NCBI RefSeq assembly: GCF_000243715.2
Contig: NZ_AHMO02000004.1
Coordinates: forward strand, 622,501 to 686,500
Direction: 5' to 3'
From: Leptospira broomii serovar Hurstbridge str. 5399
GTDB taxonomy: Bacteria; Spirochaetota; Leptospiria; Leptospirales; Leptospiraceae
Length of the DNA stretch: 64,000 nucleotides
The notes under the pieces are model-generated. The model saw only the letters and a list, made by a program, of their open reading frames with translations. It had not been told where the DNA came from and searched no databases. Of this stretch, positions 26,322 to 35,208 are shown piece after piece; within the stretch, counting starts at the first letter, position 1; each line of letters starts with the position of its first letter. Made by a program: the position numbers and the translations under genes.

Positions 26322-27359
26322 ATGAAACGTATTTTTATTTATTATCCCTTTCTCTTTTTATTTTTGCTGTTTTGCGCGGATAAGATTTTCACCCTCGAAT
26401 ATTTTCGCGATTCATTTTATCAGGACGGAAATCCCGTTTACTATTCTCAGAGAAGATCGCTGTTTCAAAGAATGCTAAAGGATCCGAAAATTCAAGAGAG
26501 AAATTTAGCGATAGCGTTCGGGGATTCTAGAGCATACCCTTATTCGGAAAAAGCACTCGAAGAGAAAATGAGAAAGGATTGGGTTCTCTATAATTTTGCG
26601 GGACCTCAGGCAGTTCCGGCTTACGGATTATATTGGTTAAGAAAGACGGTTCAAGCCGGAGTTAAACCGAAGGCGGTCTTTTACGTTGTGAGCCCGGAAG
26701 CCTTCGACGATTCGAAGGGTTTGATGTACGAACCTTTCTTGCGCCTCGGCGCGGACGAGGAGTTCATCCATACTTATTGGAATCATTTAACTATTTCGGA
26801 CAAATTGGATATACTCAAGGAAAGGATCTTTGTTTATAGAAAAGTAAAGCCGAGCTTCAAACTATTTTGGTCGAGATTGACTGCCGGAAATCTGGACGAA
26901 TACGATCCTGCATTTAACGACGAAAGAATCATCTTGGATATGACGAACGGAGAACAAATGGCGTATGCGACTGCGACCAACAATCCGAAGAAACTCGCGA
27001 AAGATGCGATTCGACTGAAAAGTATCTACCTTTCCGGATTTACGGTATCGGATACGCAATTTTTCTTCGTCGAAGAATTTTTAAAACTCTGTAAGGAAAA
27101 TGGAATAGTCGCATATATAGTATGGCCGCGTGTATACGACGGTTATCGAAAAGGTTATTACGAATTAGGTTTGGACAAAATTTGGTGGCCCAGGGTCCGA
27201 GAGCTTACGAATAAATACGATGCTCGTTCCGTCGACATGAATGTCTCAAATTCCTGTGACAAATATTATGATGCTTCTCATCAGGATATCTTCTGCATTG
27301 TGGATCAAATTCGGCTTTTAATGAATGACTATTACGGAAAAAATAAATTGCCTAGATAA
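26322..27359 (+). CDS. DUF1574-type SGNH-like protein, partner of MBOAT cassette 1
   Basis: A Leptospira-type family of unknown biochemistry. A single N-terminal hydrophobic segment (about residues 5-19) anchors or exports it. A block I SGNH-like motif is visible as FGDSRA (Gly67-Asp68-Ser69), and a block V motif as DASH (Asp317, His320). These suggest an esterase or acyltransferase that completes transfer of the acyl group delivered by the MBOAT protein. The gene follows the MBOAT stop by nine bases, so the two are co-transcribed. The assignment of catalytic residues is my reading and not established. A bidirectional terminator follows at 27419. Confidence 0.75.
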   Translation: MKRIFIYYPFLFLFLLFCADKIFTLEYFRDSFYQDGNPVYYSQRRSLFQRMLKDPKIQERNLAIAFGDSRAYPYSEKALEEKMRKDWVLYNFAGPQAVPAYGLYWLRKTVQAGVKPKAVFYVVSPEAFDDSKGLMYEPFLRLGADEEFIHTYWNHLTISDKLDILKERIFVYRKVKPSFKLFWSRLTAGNLDEYDPAFNDERIILDMTNGEQMAYATATNNPKKLAKDAIRLKSIYLSGFTVSDTQFFFVEEFLKLCKENGIVAYIVWPRVYDGYRKGYYELGLDKIWWPRVRELTNKYDARSVDMNVSNSCDKYYDASHQDIFCIVDQIRLLMNDYYGKNKLPR

Positions 27360-27418
27360 TTCGACGAATTTTTGGGCTTATCTAAAATCGGGTTCATAGA
27401 TCGCCGCTTTGACATAAA

Positions 27419-27443
27419 AAAGCCCGCAAATTTTGCGGGCTTT
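27419..27443. terminator. Bidirectional terminator
   Basis: AAAGCCCGCAAA pairs with TTTGCGGGCTTT in a nearly uninterrupted palindrome. It is flanked by A-rich sequence on the left and lies between the convergent DUF1574-type and transaldolase genes. Confidence 0.88.
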
Positions 27444-27467
27444 AAAGCTAAATCGAAGATGAAGACT

Positions 27468-28112
27468 TCACCATTTCAGTTTTTTGGCGTCTTCTAAAAA
27501 TTTTTCCAACCCTATATCGGTTAGTGGATGTTTGAAAAGCTGTTGGTAAGCGGAGATAGGCATAGTCGCACAATCGGCTCCTCGTAGTGCAGATTCTTTC
27601 AAGTGCATCGGGCCGCGGATCGAGGCGGCGAGTATTTTCGTCTCGTAGCCGTAGTTATCGTAAATTTCGCGGATCTCTGAAATCAAATCCATTCCGTCCC
27701 AGGACGTATCGTCGATTCTACCTATAAAGGGAGAAATATAAGTGGCGCCTGCTTTAGCTGCAAGAAGAGCTTGGGGGGCGGAAAAGCATAATGTTACGTT
27801 AGTCGGAATACCTTTTTCGGTCAATTTTACGACCGCCTTTAATCCCTCCGGAATCAAAGGAACTTTGATGACGACATTCTTAGCGATGGCTACGAGTTCA
27901 TCCGCTTCTTTCAGCATTTCCTCGTGTTTGGTTGCGAGAACTTCCGCGCTTACAGGACCTGGGACGATTGCGCAAATTTCCTTGATTACATCTTTAAAGT
28001 TGCGCCCCGACTTTGCAATAAGAGAGGGATTGGTAGTAACGCCGTCGAGTAGGCCGTAAGAGGCAATCTCTTTGATTTCGTCGACGTTTGCCGTATCTAA
28101 ATATAATTCCAC
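27468..28112 (-). CDS. tal: Small transaldolase (MipB/TalC type)
   Basis: A pentose-phosphate enzyme moving a dihydroxyacetone unit between sugar phosphates. Motifs: [12 protein letters not shown] at the N-terminus, [13 protein letters not shown], the Schiff-base lysine in [12 protein letters not shown], and [17 protein letters not shown] with SPFIGRIDD. The length of 214 residues matches the short transaldolase/fructose-6-phosphate-aldolase group; transaldolase is the more usual role. The start is GTG with GGAG upstream. The bidirectional terminator at 27419 follows, and a perfect hairpin lies just upstream at 28140. Confidence 0.92.
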   Translation of the reverse strand: MELYLDTANVDEIKEIASYGLLDGVTTNPSLIAKSGRNFKDVIKEICAIVPGPVSAEVLATKHEEMLKEADELVAIAKNVVIKVPLIPEGLKAVVKLTEKGIPTNVTLCFSAPQALLAAKAGATYISPFIGRIDDTSWDGMDLISEIREIYDNYGYETKILAASIRGPMHLKESALRGADCATMPISAYQQLFKHPLTDIGLEKFLEDAKKLKW

Positions 28113-28139
28113 AAGTGAACTCCGATTTCGAAGGATGAT

Positions 28140-28169
28140 CTACTAGGATAGTCGTTTCTATCCTAGTAG
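28140..28169. terminator. Perfect 12-bp hairpin between the 28249 gene and transaldolase
   Basis: CTACTAGGATAG (28140-28151) pairs with CTATCCTAGTAG (28158-28169), loop TCGTTT. On the minus strand it lies 80 bases after the preceding gene and 28 bases before the transaldolase start. It may be a terminator without a U-tract, or a leader element of the transaldolase gene. Confidence 0.5.
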
Positions 28170-28248
28170 AGGGTCAATCCGATTTTAGATTCTGATTGAG
28201 GATCTATGTCGTGAGAAAGTTGAATAAGTATGAAACCCGGGTCCCGGA

Positions 28249-28968
28249 TCAAGGAATAAGATCTCGCAAAGTTTTAATTTCTTCGGCGGAGAAGAATTCC
28301 TTGTATTCTTTTTCTATCTGAGCCTTCAGTTTAGAGCTAAAATAATCTACTCTGCGTGTGAAAGGTTGCTTTTTGTAGGCTTCTTTCCATTGAACAATAA
28401 ACCCGCCGCGAGGAGGAATTTCCTTTTCGTTGGTTAGTTCCCAGATCGCAGCGCCGCCGATTTTTTTTTCGTCTAGAGTTTCCTTCTTAGGTTTGCCGTA
28501 CTTATTCTCCAGCTTATCTTGTACTTCCTTACCCGGAAGATATCGAAAGGAAACTCCGACGGAAAATAATTTGCCCGGTTCATTATGGCCTTCGTCTTCG
28601 TTTGCCGGCGGAGGAGTCGTTTGAACCTGCTTCTGTTTAGGGCGGGAATCTAAGACGATCTTAGGCGTAGAGTAAAAGCGATACACGTAAAAGATTCCGC
28701 TTCTTCGAATCAGCAATGATTTCTCTTTATCTTCGTTGATAATCTCTACTTTTTCGCCGCTATCCGGATTCGTGGCTAAGGAAAGAAATTTTTCCCTGAC
28801 TTGAGCGTACGTTGATTCCCAAGCGACCTCCGCAAACCCGTCGAGAGTAGGTCGGCTGCCACCTTGACGATTATTTCGAGACGTATCGTCTCCCGGAAAC
28901 TGGGCAAACACGCCTAGAATAGGAACAAGAACGAAAACAAAAATCGTAGGTAGAGTAAGCCCTTTCAT
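28249..28968 (-). CDS. Exported protein of unknown function
   Basis: Not recognised. The product is 239 residues from the chosen ATG at 28968, which starts a clear signal peptide (KGLTLPTIFVFVLVPILGVFA). An extended frame to 29082 overlaps the upstream gene and would put 38 basic residues before the signal. The mature part includes a polar Asn/Arg/Gly segment, a Pro-rich linker (QTTPPPANEDEG) and a charged helical C-terminus. It is probably periplasmic. It is the last gene of the purN-purH run, with 32 bases separating it from the membrane-protein gene. Confidence 0.7.
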   Translation of the reverse strand: MKGLTLPTIFVFVLVPILGVFAQFPGDDTSRNNRQGGSRPTLDGFAEVAWESTYAQVREKFLSLATNPDSGEKVEIINEDKEKSLLIRRSGIFYVYRFYSTPKIVLDSRPKQKQVQTTPPPANEDEGHNEPGKLFSVGVSFRYLPGKEVQDKLENKYGKPKKETLDEKKIGGAAIWELTNEKEIPPRGGFIVQWKEAYKKQPFTRRVDYFSSKLKAQIEKEYKEFFSAEEIKTLRDLIP

Positions 28969-29000
28969 AATTACCCTATCGGCAAAAGAACCGATTTGTA

Positions 29001-29630
29001 TTAGGAATCTTCCCCGAAATCCTCGTCGTGAGGCTCTTGTCGATCCAGCCGAATTCCCCCAAATCGGACCTTTCCGTTCCATCTCAGAATCAACAGGATT
29101 GCAAGAATTGAAATATTAGGAAGTACGAACAGAAACGCGATTTCGTGATAAAGTCCGTAGACCGCCAAGTTGGATGCGATTACGGAAACGAAGACTCCGG
29201 ATAAGAGAGGGATTTCCTGCCCTAAAAATCTGGATAAGAAAGAATCCGGACGGGAATCCGACGTAGATTTTAAAATTTCCGAAGCGAGGGTCGGATAAAA
29301 CGCCAATAGTAATCCGGGCATCAAAAAAGACAAAAAGAAGTAATTTCCGAAGGAATCCGCATAATGAGGGGCTCCGATAAGTCCACCCGCTAATGTCCAG
29401 ATATATGAGACAAAGGCGGATAATCCGAAGGAAATCAATCCATACTGGAGATTTCCTCCAGCTTCGAAGATTTGAAGTATTTTAGAAGGAAGAATTCTGA
29501 TCCAATCCGTAAGTTCGCTTTTTGCGAACATATCCTTTCCGCTTAGGAATAATAATCCGAAGTAATAATCCGCTAAGGATAGAAAAGACAGCGTAAACGC
29601 GAAGAAAATTAGATAGAGAAAGAATTCCAT
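29001..29630 (-). CDS. Integral membrane protein, Yip1-like
   Basis: A protein of 209 residues with about five hydrophobic helices and an acidic, charged C-terminal tail (RLDRQEPHDEDFGEDS). The spacing of helices resembles small Yip1-type membrane proteins, but this is a weak call. It starts one base upstream-adjacent to the purH stop (29632), so it is expressed with purine genes, although nothing in it suggests purine metabolism. Transport or envelope function is possible. Confidence 0.65.
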   Translation of the reverse strand: MEFFLYLIFFAFTLSFLSLADYYFGLLFLSGKDMFAKSELTDWIRILPSKILQIFEAGGNLQYGLISFGLSAFVSYIWTLAGGLIGAPHYADSFGNYFFLSFLMPGLLLAFYPTLASEILKSTSDSRPDSFLSRFLGQEIPLLSGVFVSVIASNLAVYGLYHEIAFLFVLPNISILAILLILRWNGKVRFGGIRLDRQEPHDEDFGEDS

Positions 29631-29631
29631 T

Positions 29632-31173
29632 TTAGTGTCGGAAATGCCTCATGCCGGTAAACACCATAATCAAGCCGTGCTCATCGGCCGCTTGAATCAC
29701 TTCCTCATCTCTGATAGAACCGCCCGGTTGGATGATCGCCTTTGCTCCCGCTTTCGCGATCGCGTCGATTCCATCCCGGAAAGGAAAAAAGGCGTCGCTG
29801 GCCACGTACGATCCTACGACCGAGAGTCCTACATTTAACGCTTTCGTGGCACCTAATTGGACAGAGTCGACTCTTGACATTTGGCCGGCGCCGATTCCTA
29901 ACGTTGCATTTTCCTCGGTGTACACGATAGCGTTTGACTTAATAAACTTAACCGTGGACCAAGCGAACATCAATCCGCGAATGTCTTCTTCTGTCGGCTG
30001 CTTCTTAGTTACCACTTTTAGATCTTTTTCCGAAATTGTAGCGTAATCCCGATCCTGCAACAATAGCCCATGATGAATCGGCCTCAGGTCCATTTCATCC
30101 AATGCTTCTTGAAAGTTTTCAATCTCTATTAAACGAACATTCGGTTTTTTGGCGAAATAATCCAGAGCTTCCTTTTCGAACTTTTGGGCGATCACGCCTT
30201 CAACGAATAATTCGCCTATCAGAGCGGCTAATTCGCCCGAAACCTTTCCTTTGATTCCGATGACTCCTCCAAACGCAGAAACCGGATCGGTCCTCTTTGC
30301 TAAGCGAAATGCTTCCAAAGGATCGTCAGCATAAGCGATTCCGCAAGGATTCAAGTGCTTTATGATACAAACGGTATTGTCGGGTAATAATGCGGATATA
30401 TGAAATGCGGAATCGAAATCCAGCATGTTGTTAAACGAAAGTTCCTTTCCTTGCAGGGGAGAGAATTCGCTCTTCGTAAAAAGAGGTTCGTAAAACGCGG
30501 CTCCTTGGTGCGGATTTTCTCCGTATCTGAGCTTTTGTTTTTTAGTGAATGAGAGGTTGAGTATGTCGGGAAATTTTTCGCCTGCAAGTTTATTGAACCA
30601 GGAAGAGATTGCGGTATCATACATGCTCGTATGAGAGAATGCCTTTCTCATCAGAAGAAAGGAAGTATCAGCATCAACCGAACCGTCGTTTACGACCATC
30701 GACTCTTCCACCGTTTTATAGTCGTTCGGATCGGTGACTACGATCGTGTGCCGATAATTTTTCGCCGCGGATCGGATCATGGAGGGACCGCCGATATCTA
30801 TATTCTCGATAGCTTCGTCCAATTGGACGCCGGGCTTAGAAACCGTTTTTAAGAACGGATAAAGATTCACGACGACCAGGTCTATCTTAGGGATTCCAAG
30901 CTCGTCCATTTTTTTTTGGTGTTCCGGATTGGAAATTACGCCTAAAAGTCCTCCGTGGACTTTCGGATGAAGTGTCTTAACCCGACCGTCTAGAATTTCC
31001 GGAAAGCCGGTATAGTCATCGATCGCGACTGCTTTAATTCCGCTGTCCTGCAGTGCTTTTAGAGTCCCTCCGGTGGAGATGATTTCGACGCCTTTGGAAT
31101 CGAGATACTTGGCGAAACCGATTAGACCGGTTTTGTCGCTAACAGAAATGAGTGCGCGGCTTATTTTAATCAT
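29632..31173 (-). CDS. purH: Bifunctional AICAR formyltransferase / IMP cyclohydrolase
   Basis: It carries out the last two steps of IMP synthesis. The N-terminal MGS-like cyclohydrolase domain ([34 protein letters not shown]) is followed by the transformylase domain with the RYGENPHQ signature, IIKHLNPCG and AFGGVIG. The length of 513 residues is normal. The gene begins one base after the purN stop, so translational coupling is likely. It sits in the order purN-purH-membrane protein-exported protein, all minus. Confidence 0.97.
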   Translation of the reverse strand: MIKISRALISVSDKTGLIGFAKYLDSKGVEIISTGGTLKALQDSGIKAVAIDDYTGFPEILDGRVKTLHPKVHGGLLGVISNPEHQKKMDELGIPKIDLVVVNLYPFLKTVSKPGVQLDEAIENIDIGGPSMIRSAAKNYRHTIVVTDPNDYKTVEESMVVNDGSVDADTSFLLMRKAFSHTSMYDTAISSWFNKLAGEKFPDILNLSFTKKQKLRYGENPHQGAAFYEPLFTKSEFSPLQGKELSFNNMLDFDSAFHISALLPDNTVCIIKHLNPCGIAYADDPLEAFRLAKRTDPVSAFGGVIGIKGKVSGELAALIGELFVEGVIAQKFEKEALDYFAKKPNVRLIEIENFQEALDEMDLRPIHHGLLLQDRDYATISEKDLKVVTKKQPTEEDIRGLMFAWSTVKFIKSNAIVYTEENATLGIGAGQMSRVDSVQLGATKALNVGLSVVGSYVASDAFFPFRDGIDAIAKAGAKAIIQPGGSIRDEEVIQAADEHGLIMVFTGMRHFRH

Positions 31174-31174
31174 G

Positions 31175-31801
31175 CTAGAGGATGGAGACCTTCCTATTTT
31201 TAATGGAGAGCCTATCTTCGCAGAAGAGTTTCACTGCGAGAGGCAGGATTTTATGTTCCTCTTTGAGAATGGCCAGAGTCAATTCTCTTTCCGTCATCTT
31301 CGAGTCGATTTTCACGGATCCTTGGAGAATGATCGGTCCCGAATCCACGCCTTCGTCCACAAAATGAGCGGTGCAGCCGGCAATTTTGACTCCGTATTCG
31401 AACGCCTGCTTTTGCGCGTTCAATCCCGGAAAAGAGGGTAGTAGCGACGGATGGATATTGATGATTCTATTCTCAAATCTACGGATGATCTCCGACCGTA
31501 GAATTCTCATATATCCGCAGGCCACGATAAGATCCGGGGCGGCCGAATCCAGGATTTCTAAGAGAGAGGCATGGTAATCTTCCTTTCGAGAGAAAGATTT
31601 ATATTCTAATATCTTAGTTGGCAGACCGTATTTTGTAGCGATATTGATAGCCGGTGCATTTGGCTCGTCCGAAAACAGAAATTGAGGAATTCCGGGAATT
31701 TTTCGCTTTTTGACCGCCGAAAGGACTGCTTCCAAGTTGGAACCGCGACCGGAGGCTAAAAAAACAAGCTTTTTTCTGGGTTTAGGAAACAGGCTTGCCA
31801 A
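31175..31801 (-). CDS. purN: Phosphoribosylglycinamide formyltransferase
   Basis: It transfers formyl from 10-formyltetrahydrofolate to GAR in purine synthesis. N-terminal motif [14 protein letters not shown], then the catalytic region [12 protein letters not shown] and the conserved [11 protein letters not shown] with its catalytic-type Asp. The length of 208 residues is usual. It is the first gene of the purN-purH operon and divergent from fliS; the 87 bases at 31802-31888 should carry both promoters. Confidence 0.94.
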   Translation of the reverse strand: MASLFPKPRKKLVFLASGRGSNLEAVLSAVKKRKIPGIPQFLFSDEPNAPAINIATKYGLPTKILEYKSFSRKEDYHASLLEILDSAAPDLIVACGYMRILRSEIIRRFENRIINIHPSLLPSFPGLNAQKQAFEYGVKIAGCTAHFVDEGVDSGPIILQGSVKIDSKMTERELTLAILKEEHKILPLAVKLFCEDRLSIKNRKVSIL

Positions 31802-31888
31802 GAATTTTCGCTCAAGATACGCTTAAGAATTATCCACCTACGTTAAGGCGGTCCCAGATTTTGTCGAAGAGTATTTCAGGAGAGACAC

Positions 31889-32338
31889 ATGTCACTTGCT
31901 AGAAAATCGACGGCCTCTGTCGAACAGTACAAATCCAATGAAATTTCTACTGTTAGTCAGGGACGGCTTATCGTAATGCTTTATGAAGGAGCGATTCGCT
32001 TCTTAAATGTGGCGATAGAAAATAATACGCCCCGCAAGTATGATGTGGTTAATAACAATATCCTAAAAGCCCAGGATATTGTTACGGAATTAATGCTGGC
32101 TTTGAATTTGGAAGACGGCGGAGAGGTTGCAAATAATCTGCTCGGCATTTACGTTTACGTAAAAAAACGTCTTTTAGAAGCAAATATGCGGAAAGATTCC
32201 GAGATTATGAAGGAAATTATCAAATATCTTGAAGATCTTAAAAGCGCCTGGGACGAAGTAGAGAAAAAAGAAAAAGGTTCCGTAGTAGCGATGCCGACTC
32301 CAGGTACTCGTAGTTCGGGACTCTCTCTCCAAGGCTAA
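31889..32338 (+). CDS. fliS: Flagellar export chaperone FliS
   Basis: A cytosolic chaperone that binds flagellin and prevents early polymerisation before export. Typical FliS blocks: YKSNEISTVSQGRLIVMLYEGAIRFL near the start and later NNILKAQDIVTELMLALNLEDGGEVANNL. The 149-residue length includes a polar C-terminal extension rich in Ser, Pro and Gly. AGGAGAG lies eight bases before the ATG. It heads a run of three closely spaced genes (FlgN-like and J-domain), which suggests a flagellar operon. In Leptospira the flagella are periplasmic. Confidence 0.93.
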   Translation: MSLARKSTASVEQYKSNEISTVSQGRLIVMLYEGAIRFLNVAIENNTPRKYDVVNNNILKAQDIVTELMLALNLEDGGEVANNLLGIYVYVKKRLLEANMRKDSEIMKEIIKYLEDLKSAWDEVEKKEKGSVVAMPTPGTRSSGLSLQG

Positions 32339-32378
32339 TTCCACAAATTTCCGAATCTACCGGAAGAGGAAGTTCGCA

Positions 32379-32816
32379 GTGCCAAAACAGAAGGAAACCA
32401 AGCAATTCGATTCCCGAGAGGATTCCTTATCCGATTTATACGGTCAAAAAATCAATCTGTTGAACGAAGTAATTTCCCTTCAAAAACGGCAGCTCGAAAT
32501 TTTAGGGTACGGCGATGGGGAAACCGCGGCGATAATCGAAGGACAGAATTCGATTCTTGTCGAGAGAATGTTTTCCCTGGATAGAAAGATAGAACTCTTA
32601 GAGGAGTCCGCTCCCCAATCCCTAAATATGATTCAGTTAGCGGACGAACTTTTTCGTAAGTTAGAAGAGTCTAGAGATCTGAATGGAAGAGTCGGTTCTT
32701 TAATGGAACAGATCTTATCCGAATACCAAAAAGAATTGAATCTCGTTCAAGCCAATATCCAGTTAAAGAAATTTCTTGCCCAAAGGAAAAGCGGTTGGAA
32801 GACGGGGACCTGTTAA
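32379..32816 (+). CDS. FlgN-like flagellar chaperone candidate
   Basis: A helical coiled-coil-like protein of 145 residues with little hydrophobic surface except heptad Leu/Ile positions. The pattern (DLYGQKINLLNEVISLQKRQ, then a long helix with ENS/ILVERMFSLDRK-type stretches) resembles FlgN, the chaperone for hook-associated proteins, and its place after fliS supports this. It has no diagnostic active site, so the call is from shape and position. The start is GTG with GAGGAAG upstream. Its last 22 bases overlap the J-domain gene. Confidence 0.6.
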   Translation: MPKQKETKQFDSREDSLSDLYGQKINLLNEVISLQKRQLEILGYGDGETAAIIEGQNSILVERMFSLDRKIELLEESAPQSLNMIQLADELFRKLEESRDLNGRVGSLMEQILSEYQKELNLVQANIQLKKFLAQRKSGWKTGTC

Positions 32817-33289
32817 GTCGGGCGCTTGATTTTTACGGACTTCCAAAAAAATATAACGAAGACTTAGTCCGATCTAGGTTCAGAGAATTATCCAGAAAAT
32901 ACCATCCTGATTCCGGTGAATTCGAAAGCGATGTTCTATTTAAGGAACTAGTAAATTTGCGGGATGTCTTACTCGAATCGTTAGGTAAGTATGAGGAATC
33001 CAATTCTCATTCCCGCAAAGAGGAGCGAAGAGAAGATAGAGACGGTTTTCTAACTTATAAAGCCGCTAAACAAATAGCCGCCGATGCTTTGGAGGAATAC
33101 TTTAAAAAGACGGAAGGAAATCCCGTTTTTTTAAACCCGGAGGAAAACTCCGAACTTAGAAAGCTAAGAATCAACTTAATGGAAGCTAAGACAGTATTGC
33201 AGGAGTTCATCCGGAATTATCCGACTAGCATTTGGAGATCGGATGCGGAAGAAACCTTAAAAAGGATCGGAGTTTGGTTTCGATCCTGA
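32795..33289 (+). CDS. J-domain (DnaJ-like) protein
   Basis: A protein of 164 residues. Residues 9-60 form a J domain with the diagnostic HPD tripeptide (His37-Pro38-Asp39 in RKYHPDSG), which stimulates Hsp70 ATPase. There is no Gly/Phe region, zinc finger or membrane segment. The remaining 100 residues are helical and charged, ending IGVWFRS. The TTG at 32795 begins inside the preceding gene, and the overlap of 22 bases implies coupling. Its place in a fliS operon suggests a link between Hsp70 and flagellar assembly, by inference. Confidence 0.8.
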   Translation: MEDGDLLSRALDFYGLPKKYNEDLVRSRFRELSRKYHPDSGEFESDVLFKELVNLRDVLLESLGKYEESNSHSRKEERREDRDGFLTYKAAKQIAADALEEYFKKTEGNPVFLNPEENSELRKLRINLMEAKTVLQEFIRNYPTSIWRSDAEETLKRIGVWFRS

Positions 33290-33294
33290 ACCAT

Positions 33295-33819
33295 TTATGG
33301 AACGATAACCGTATTAGAAGGTAAAGAGAATACGAATACGTCTTTGGCCGTACCTCCCACCAAATTTAAAGCAAGCACGGAAGATCGTAGAGTTATATAT
33401 TGTCCGGTTGAAATAGTCGTAACGATTTTACAGACCCGATTCGCATTTTGGGAAGAACCTGTAGGAACTACCGCGAGAGGTCCTGCAGTCGGACTGACTT
33501 CAATCGAATATTCGATCGGTTGATTGGGAATCAGATTGAGGGGTAATTGACAGGGAACGCCTTGGGTAAAGCTAGACGGGTTTCTCGAATTGAACGCAGT
33601 GCTTCCGGTAAATAGAGTGTACCCGTTAAAAAGAAATTCGGCATTACCGGCACGCAAACGGATTTCATATCCGGTGGCAATCGGGGTGACAGCTATAATC
33701 GTCGGAGGAGCGGTTACGATAGGAGTGTTCGAATAATTTCTCGAACAGTCCGTAATTGCGACAAATAGACAGAGGAATGGAAGAATTGCTGACCGGATCG
33801 TTACGGTATTTTTATTCAT
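33295..33819 (-). CDS. Exported protein or lipoprotein of unknown function
   Basis: Not recognised. A start at 33819 gives 174 residues with a signal-like N-terminus ending in VAITDCS. Asp before the Cys is unfavourable for a leptospiral lipobox, so simple secretion is as likely as lipidation. The mature part is rich in Thr, Val, Pro and Asn, of beta-type character, with one internal Cys pair region (QGVPCQL, NRVCKI). The ATG overlaps the stop of the HNH gene by one base (TAATG), so it is translated after that gene. It is convergent with the J-domain gene, with stops six bases apart. Confidence 0.65.
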   Translation of the reverse strand: MNKNTVTIRSAILPFLCLFVAITDCSRNYSNTPIVTAPPTIIAVTPIATGYEIRLRAGNAEFLFNGYTLFTGSTAFNSRNPSSFTQGVPCQLPLNLIPNQPIEYSIEVSPTAGPLAVVPTGSSQNANRVCKIVTTISTGQYITLRSSVLALNLVGGTAKDVFVFSLPSNTVIVP

Positions 33820-34370
33820 TATGTGCGGATATATTCCGCCCAACCGAATTTTTCGGCCAATTGGTCGGATACGGAAAACAGTGGGATACGCCTCCTGTTT
33901 GTCGATCGATTTTCAGGAAGTTCCCATTTCAATTCGTGAAGCAACTTGTTGCCTTTCTTAGTATTGCAATCGCGACAAGCAGTTACTAAATTTTCCCAGG
34001 TATGATATTCGGCGGGTTTCCGCTCTTTAGCGATCTCTTCCCAGCGACTTTTCGGTATCACATGATCTAGGGTGAGTCTAGAAGTAGGAAGCTTCCTTCG
34101 GCAATACACGCATTCGTAATTGTCTCGCAGAAAAATATTTTCTCTGGAGAGTTTGTGTCGTTTTCTAGGAACTTTATAATAATCCGTCAAAAGGATAATT
34201 CTAGGTGCAGTTAACTTTAATTTTTCAGAACGGATCAGGAGGTTTTTTTCGTCTTTAATTAATTCGGCTTTATTGAGAAGAAGAAGAACAATCGCATCCC
34301 TTACCGTACGAATGGCAACCGGAACGTAGGTTGCGTTCAGCACCAAGACCGGCTGACCGAGGACGTCCAT
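33819..34370 (-). CDS. HNH endonuclease family protein
   Basis: A nuclease-fold protein of 183 residues. Zinc-type CVYC (Cys87, Cys90), the HNH core LDHV (Asp102, His103) with PKSRW, the Asn in TWENLV, and the second CRDC (Cys132, Cys135) form a complete HNH/treble-clef finger. The N-terminal 70 residues are a separate helical region (VLNATYVPVAIRTVRDAI) found in a widely conserved bacterial HNH group whose substrate is unknown. It is not an obvious restriction enzyme, since no methylase is nearby. The downstream gene is coupled to it. Confidence 0.88.
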   Translation of the reverse strand: MDVLGQPVLVLNATYVPVAIRTVRDAIVLLLLNKAELIKDEKNLLIRSEKLKLTAPRIILLTDYYKVPRKRHKLSRENIFLRDNYECVYCRRKLPTSRLTLDHVIPKSRWEEIAKERKPAEYHTWENLVTACRDCNTKKGNKLLHELKWELPENRSTNRRRIPLFSVSDQLAEKFGWAEYIRT

Positions 34371-34417
34371 ATCTAACCAGACAATAGTAGAATAGGAAAG
34401 AATGTCGAGTAAAACTA

Positions 34418-35041
34418 TTACCGCGCTGCGAGTTTCTTCTTAATGTAAAATGTTACCAGAGCAATAACCAGAACAGCTCCCACGATTCCGAAGACCGTAG
34501 CCTGACCTTGATGCATCCAATGTCTTAGAGTGTCTAAATTACTCGCCCCGTAGTGTCCGAGATAAACCCAGATTGGTACCGAAATAGCGGCGGCAATGAA
34601 GTCTAAGGTTAAAAATCGAAAGAATGAAATTCGATCCGAAGTGCCCGCTGTCAAATAAATCGGCATACGAAGGCCCGGCATGAATCTGCCCATGAAAACA
34701 ACCCAATTGCCGTATTGAGAAAATTTTTCCTGAACTTTTTCGAATCGCTCCGGCGTGATGAATCGAGCTATGAATGGAATCTGTAAAACACGAACCCCGT
34801 AAATTCTCCCGAGTAGGAACACCGTCCCGTCCCCGAATAAAACTCCTGCCATCCCAACCGCAAACATGATATGCTCGTTCGCGTATCCTAGGCCGGCTAT
34901 CACTCCGCCAGAAACCAGGGACACGTCTTCGGGAATAGGAAGCCCGAACCCGCAAAGGAGCAGAGTAGCGAATACGGCTATATAAGCGAAACCCTGGCCG
35001 AAGCCTGAGAAGAAATCTACTAAAATTGCAAGAAAATCCAT
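34418..35041 (-). CDS. DedA-family membrane protein
   Basis: An inner-membrane protein of the DedA/VTT family, which is linked to flipping of lipid carriers and membrane homeostasis. Family motifs: GLPIPEDVSLVSGG near the N-terminus, GDGTVFLLGRIYG, and the FMGRFMPGLRMPIYLTAGTS block. Four to five hydrophobic helices are visible. It ends in a short basic tail. Length (207 residues) is usual. The gene lies upstream of the HNH gene on the same strand with a gap of 47 bases, and diverges from the dGTPase gene. Confidence 0.9.
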   Translation of the reverse strand: MDFLAILVDFFSGFGQGFAYIAVFATLLLCGFGLPIPEDVSLVSGGVIAGLGYANEHIMFAVGMAGVLFGDGTVFLLGRIYGVRVLQIPFIARFITPERFEKVQEKFSQYGNWVVFMGRFMPGLRMPIYLTAGTSDRISFFRFLTLDFIAAAISVPIWVYLGHYGASNLDTLRHWMHQGQATVFGIVGAVLVIALVTFYIKKKLAAR

Positions 35042-35208
35042 AAAGAGTAATGTAAGACTTCCAGGTTGAGGGAATTCCTACCAATGAAATCCGCAGGGGG
35101 GGAAAGAGGACAGAAAAAAATAGAATTTCGGAATTCGTAATAACCGGTCGAGCAATGATCAAATGTTTGGCTTGATGTGGACTTATCCATGTCAGATTCT
35201 GGTACGAA

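Noticed and set aside
33756..33989. Open frame on the + strand across the HNH/exported-protein junction
   Set aside because: Shadow of two minus-strand genes, of which the HNH gene has a complete catalytic motif.
34539..35162. Long minus-strand frame overlapping the DedA gene in another frame
   Set aside because: Ser/Arg/Phe-rich composition typical of a shadow frame. The DedA reading has family motifs and helices.
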